A stretch of DNA of 64,000 bases from Sipunculus nudus. Lineage: Eukaryota > Annelida > Sipuncula > Golfingiida > Sipunculidae. The notes below the pieces were generated by a model. The model did no database searches. It was not told the origin of the DNA and saw only the letters and a list, made by a program, of their open reading frames with translations. Within the stretch, counting starts at the first letter, position 1. Each line of letters starts with the position of its first letter. The stretch covers positions 96,584,624-96,648,623 of the forward strand of contig CM049308.1 of NCBI GenBank assembly GCA_026874595.1. The letters are read 5' to 3'. Shown here piece after piece: positions 61,390 through 64,000 of the stretch. Both the position numbers and the translations under genes were made by a program.

Positions 61390-61935
61390 AGTGACACATC
61401 TGCTTTGTTTACGGGAATGCTAGCCAAGATGTATGGACATGAAAACTTTCAATGTGAATGCAAAGCCACTCCTGAGATATGTGCATACATGAAGCTTGCA
61501 CAAAAACGATTGTAGGTGGCGCTACCAGTCTTATGTGCGCGAAAACTATTCAAGATGTATGATAGGCATTATTTCAGGCCACTACATAAATCAACACCCA
61601 AAAAGATACTTAGATGGATGTCACGCCAATACGAATGTACGTGGCACCATCAACTCACCAGTCTCGTGTACGAAATATATCTATCTATATGGACATGTAA
61701 AATGTGTCAACCGCACCTGTTATGTCCATGGATGTACTTGTAAAGTGTATTCATAAACACGCAAAAACGATTGAAGGTAGCGGCACCAGCCTTGCATGCA
61801 AGAAAGCTATCCAAGGTGTATGGACATACAAATTTAAGGCCCATACATGGAACCATTCCTGAGATATGAGCATGGCAGTGCGCTACACAAAAACGATTGT
61901 AAATGGCTCCACCAGTCTGGTGTATGTAATGTGTT
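61390..61935. repeat. Diverged tandem repeat with CAAAAACGATTG words
   Basis: Three or more diverged copies of a block with ATGTATGGACAT, CTCCTGAGATATG, GCACAAAAACGATTGTAGGT and GGCGCTACCAGTCTT occur at about 61420-61560, 61740-61830 and 61840-61925. They resemble a degraded interspersed repeat. Short open frames (61496-61756) have no recognised homology. Confidence 0.6.
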
Positions 61936-64000
61936 TGACCAACTGTTTACATACAAAAAGTGCGTGACGTCACGCCTTAGCCTCGATGTGATATATACGG
62001 GTCAAAGGTTAAATACATTGTGTACATATATGTTCGTCTTCCCTCCTCTAAGTATAATTACCTAGCCTGATCGAATACAGTAGGATTCAGGAGACTGCAT
62101 AAAACTGTTCTTGGACGACGACCGTTCAGCACCTGCGCAGGTTGATTCCTTCTAGTGGCGTCATTCTGTAATAAAGCAGCGGAAGATTTTAGTCTGCGTT
62201 CTTTCTCCATAGTTTCTTCCCTGTTTGTATCGCGAGCTCTACCTCTCCGTTAGAACTCCGGAAGCGAGGGCTGATCGATGGTGCTCGATGGCATAAACAT
62301 GGCAACACATCGCACACTGTAGACCTGCTGGTGACTTTTGAGTTACAATCACTTCTTAGTTTTTCTGGAGCGGCAAACTTGGCCCTTCAGTCTGTCTATG
62401 ACACATCCATTGCTTAAGTTTTTGAGCTCATCCACTTCAACAAACGCGGGGGGGGGGGGGTAACTCGATTTTATAGTCTTAACGTTATCTCATCGATAAA
62501 TCAACGAGAAGCAAACGAGAAAACAACGAGTGTATCTTCAAACCCTTCGTTGTTGTTTCGTTACTGGGATCTACATTTTAAGTAAAGAAATAAGCATTTC
62601 TAGGAATAACCTAAGAAGCATCCAAACCCAATATTACTATGCTCTTCTGAAACCGGTGCTAATTTTAAAGATAATGACTATTTCTGGGGCTGTGGGTTAA
62701 CAGATAAGAGGAAGAGTGTCCTTCAACCAATTATCTCCAAGACATGCACTTTCCAGGCTGGTTTTAATGTCATCCATATGATTTGAATCCCAATACGTGT
62801 TCAGATAACTTCATTAAAGCTTTGAAGGACCCTATATACAAAGCGTTCCTTTAGTCGCAAAGTGGAACCCCTTGGAGGTGCCCATCTACCAAATCATATT
62901 TCCCCTTCACCACCAATTTAACTATAGACTTTATGTTTAAAATATTGATAATGCTGGCGTTTAAAGCCTAAAGCCAAGGGAATATTTCAGTTTTAGAGGG
63001 GCTGACAGGAGCTGATGCTGTGAAATGACTTATTTTTGTCAGTCTCAAAATACCGAACTTTCAGAATTCCATATCTAGCATCAGATGTAGAGATCGGGAT
63101 AAAAAAGGCAAAATCAAAATCTGCCAAGAAATTAAGGAAAAGAAGCATTTTAGTGGTTTTTTAAAGTTTGTATAAAGTTCCATTATTGGTGAATTTCAAA
63201 ATTCTGTGTAGCAGCTGAAAAACCAACACTATTAGATGAAGGTCAGTCTAGAAATAAAGGAGAATAATTATTATATGACAATTGAGGACGGACGCCGGAC
63301 CGAAGGGCAAACGCCATGGCAGAAGCCTGTCGAGTATTTGGCCCGGATTGGATAACATTAAAGGGGCCCGTTCAGATGTCTGACGTGTATAAAATAAGTT
63401 AATACAATGAACCTTTTTAAATAAATTAGCCAAGAACATAGGAATTGACAGATCACACTGTGCACAAGATGTCCGTTTTTCTTATATCAATGTATTTATA
63501 ACAATTAGGAGGAACCCGTTAAAATGTCCGCCAATCGTAATTCAAACAATGCCATCTAGTGGCAAACTATATGAAACAGGTTTGTAAATGACAGAGAAAG
63601 ACATTGCTTGATTAACTTGCGTAAACAGCTACCTCCGGTCACGTTTTCTTTATCCTGTTTGTCAACATGGTACCGTGTACCGTGTTTACTAACAGCTTGT
63701 AGATATATCCACTCATACATCCATCACAGAGGCGTTTTAAGAACTCTTCTGCGCAGAAGTTAATAATTGTGTATCATGAGTAGTCCAGAAATCACATTCA
63801 TTTTAATCAGTCAGGTAAATAGCTGACATTAAAGATTAACAGGGTATTGAAGGTTTGAATAAATTCACTGAAAGTGGCTGATCGCAACTTTAAGTTACAT
63901 TTCTGGATATCTAATTGTCAATGGTGTTAATGGAATGGGTGCATTATTTTCATTTAGTTATCTAATGGTTAGTATTTGTCCAGAAACCTTAAGACAAAGA
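61936..64000. other. Upstream flank, no gene recognised
   Basis: About 2 kb of mostly unique sequence. Notable points are a 12-bp poly-G tract (62449-62460) and a GAGGACGGACGCCGGACC word at 63285-63302 similar to ends of other repeats. No exon, RNA gene or promoter could be supported on either strand. Confidence 0.5.

Overview
This is animal (metazoan) nuclear DNA, most likely from a bivalve or other mollusc. It is AT-rich, dominated by tandem arrays and diverged transposon relics, and has one recognisable host gene, in pieces on the minus strand. The mollusc assignment is inference. It rests on repeat families that resemble bivalve 'pearl'/Helentron-derived elements: terminal palindromes, a GACG/GACA tetranucleotide tract and tandem cores. 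A Gmr1-like LTR retrotransposon is compatible with it.

Host gene: three coding exons of a mitochondrial half-ABC transporter of the ABCB10 type are present on the minus strand. Exon 1 is 59846-60425 (presequence and start), exon 2 is 48895-49098 (TM1-TM2) and exon 3 is 26458-26660 (first intracellular loop). Splice sites and phases fit exactly (1, 1, 0) and give 329 residues. The remaining membrane helices and the nucleotide-binding domain are not seen, so the gene should continue beyond position 1. Introns 1 and 2 are 10.7 and 22.2 kb, and intron 3 is at least 26.4 kb.

Layout. 1-4190: 35-bp minisatellite. 4.2-12.1 kb: composite repeats with endonuclease relics and terminal hairpins. 13.8-15.5 kb: hairpin-ended repeat family B, copy 1. 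16-18.8 kb: small foldback and hAT-like ends with a 19-bp array. 18.8-25.8 kb: two convergent, internally deleted LTR retrotransposons of one family. 26.8-32.5 kb: 59-bp array. 35.2-36.7 kb: 61-bp array. 36.7-45.8 kb: 46-bp array. 46.3-48.1 kb: 84-bp array, then a LINE reverse-transcriptase tail. 49.8-51.6 kb: a full composite element. 51.9-54.3 kb: family B, copy 2. 54.5-54.8 kb: 47-bp array. 56.1-59.6 kb: 36-bp array. 60.9-61.3 kb: a hAT-type MITE with an 8-bp target duplication. The rest, to 64000, has no recognisable gene.

The seven main minisatellites fill roughly 26 kb, about 40% of the window, and all lie inside or downstream within the ABCB10 introns. No prokaryotic features, tRNA, rRNA or CRISPR array were seen. 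Long reading frames in the arrays are artefacts of repeat periodicity.
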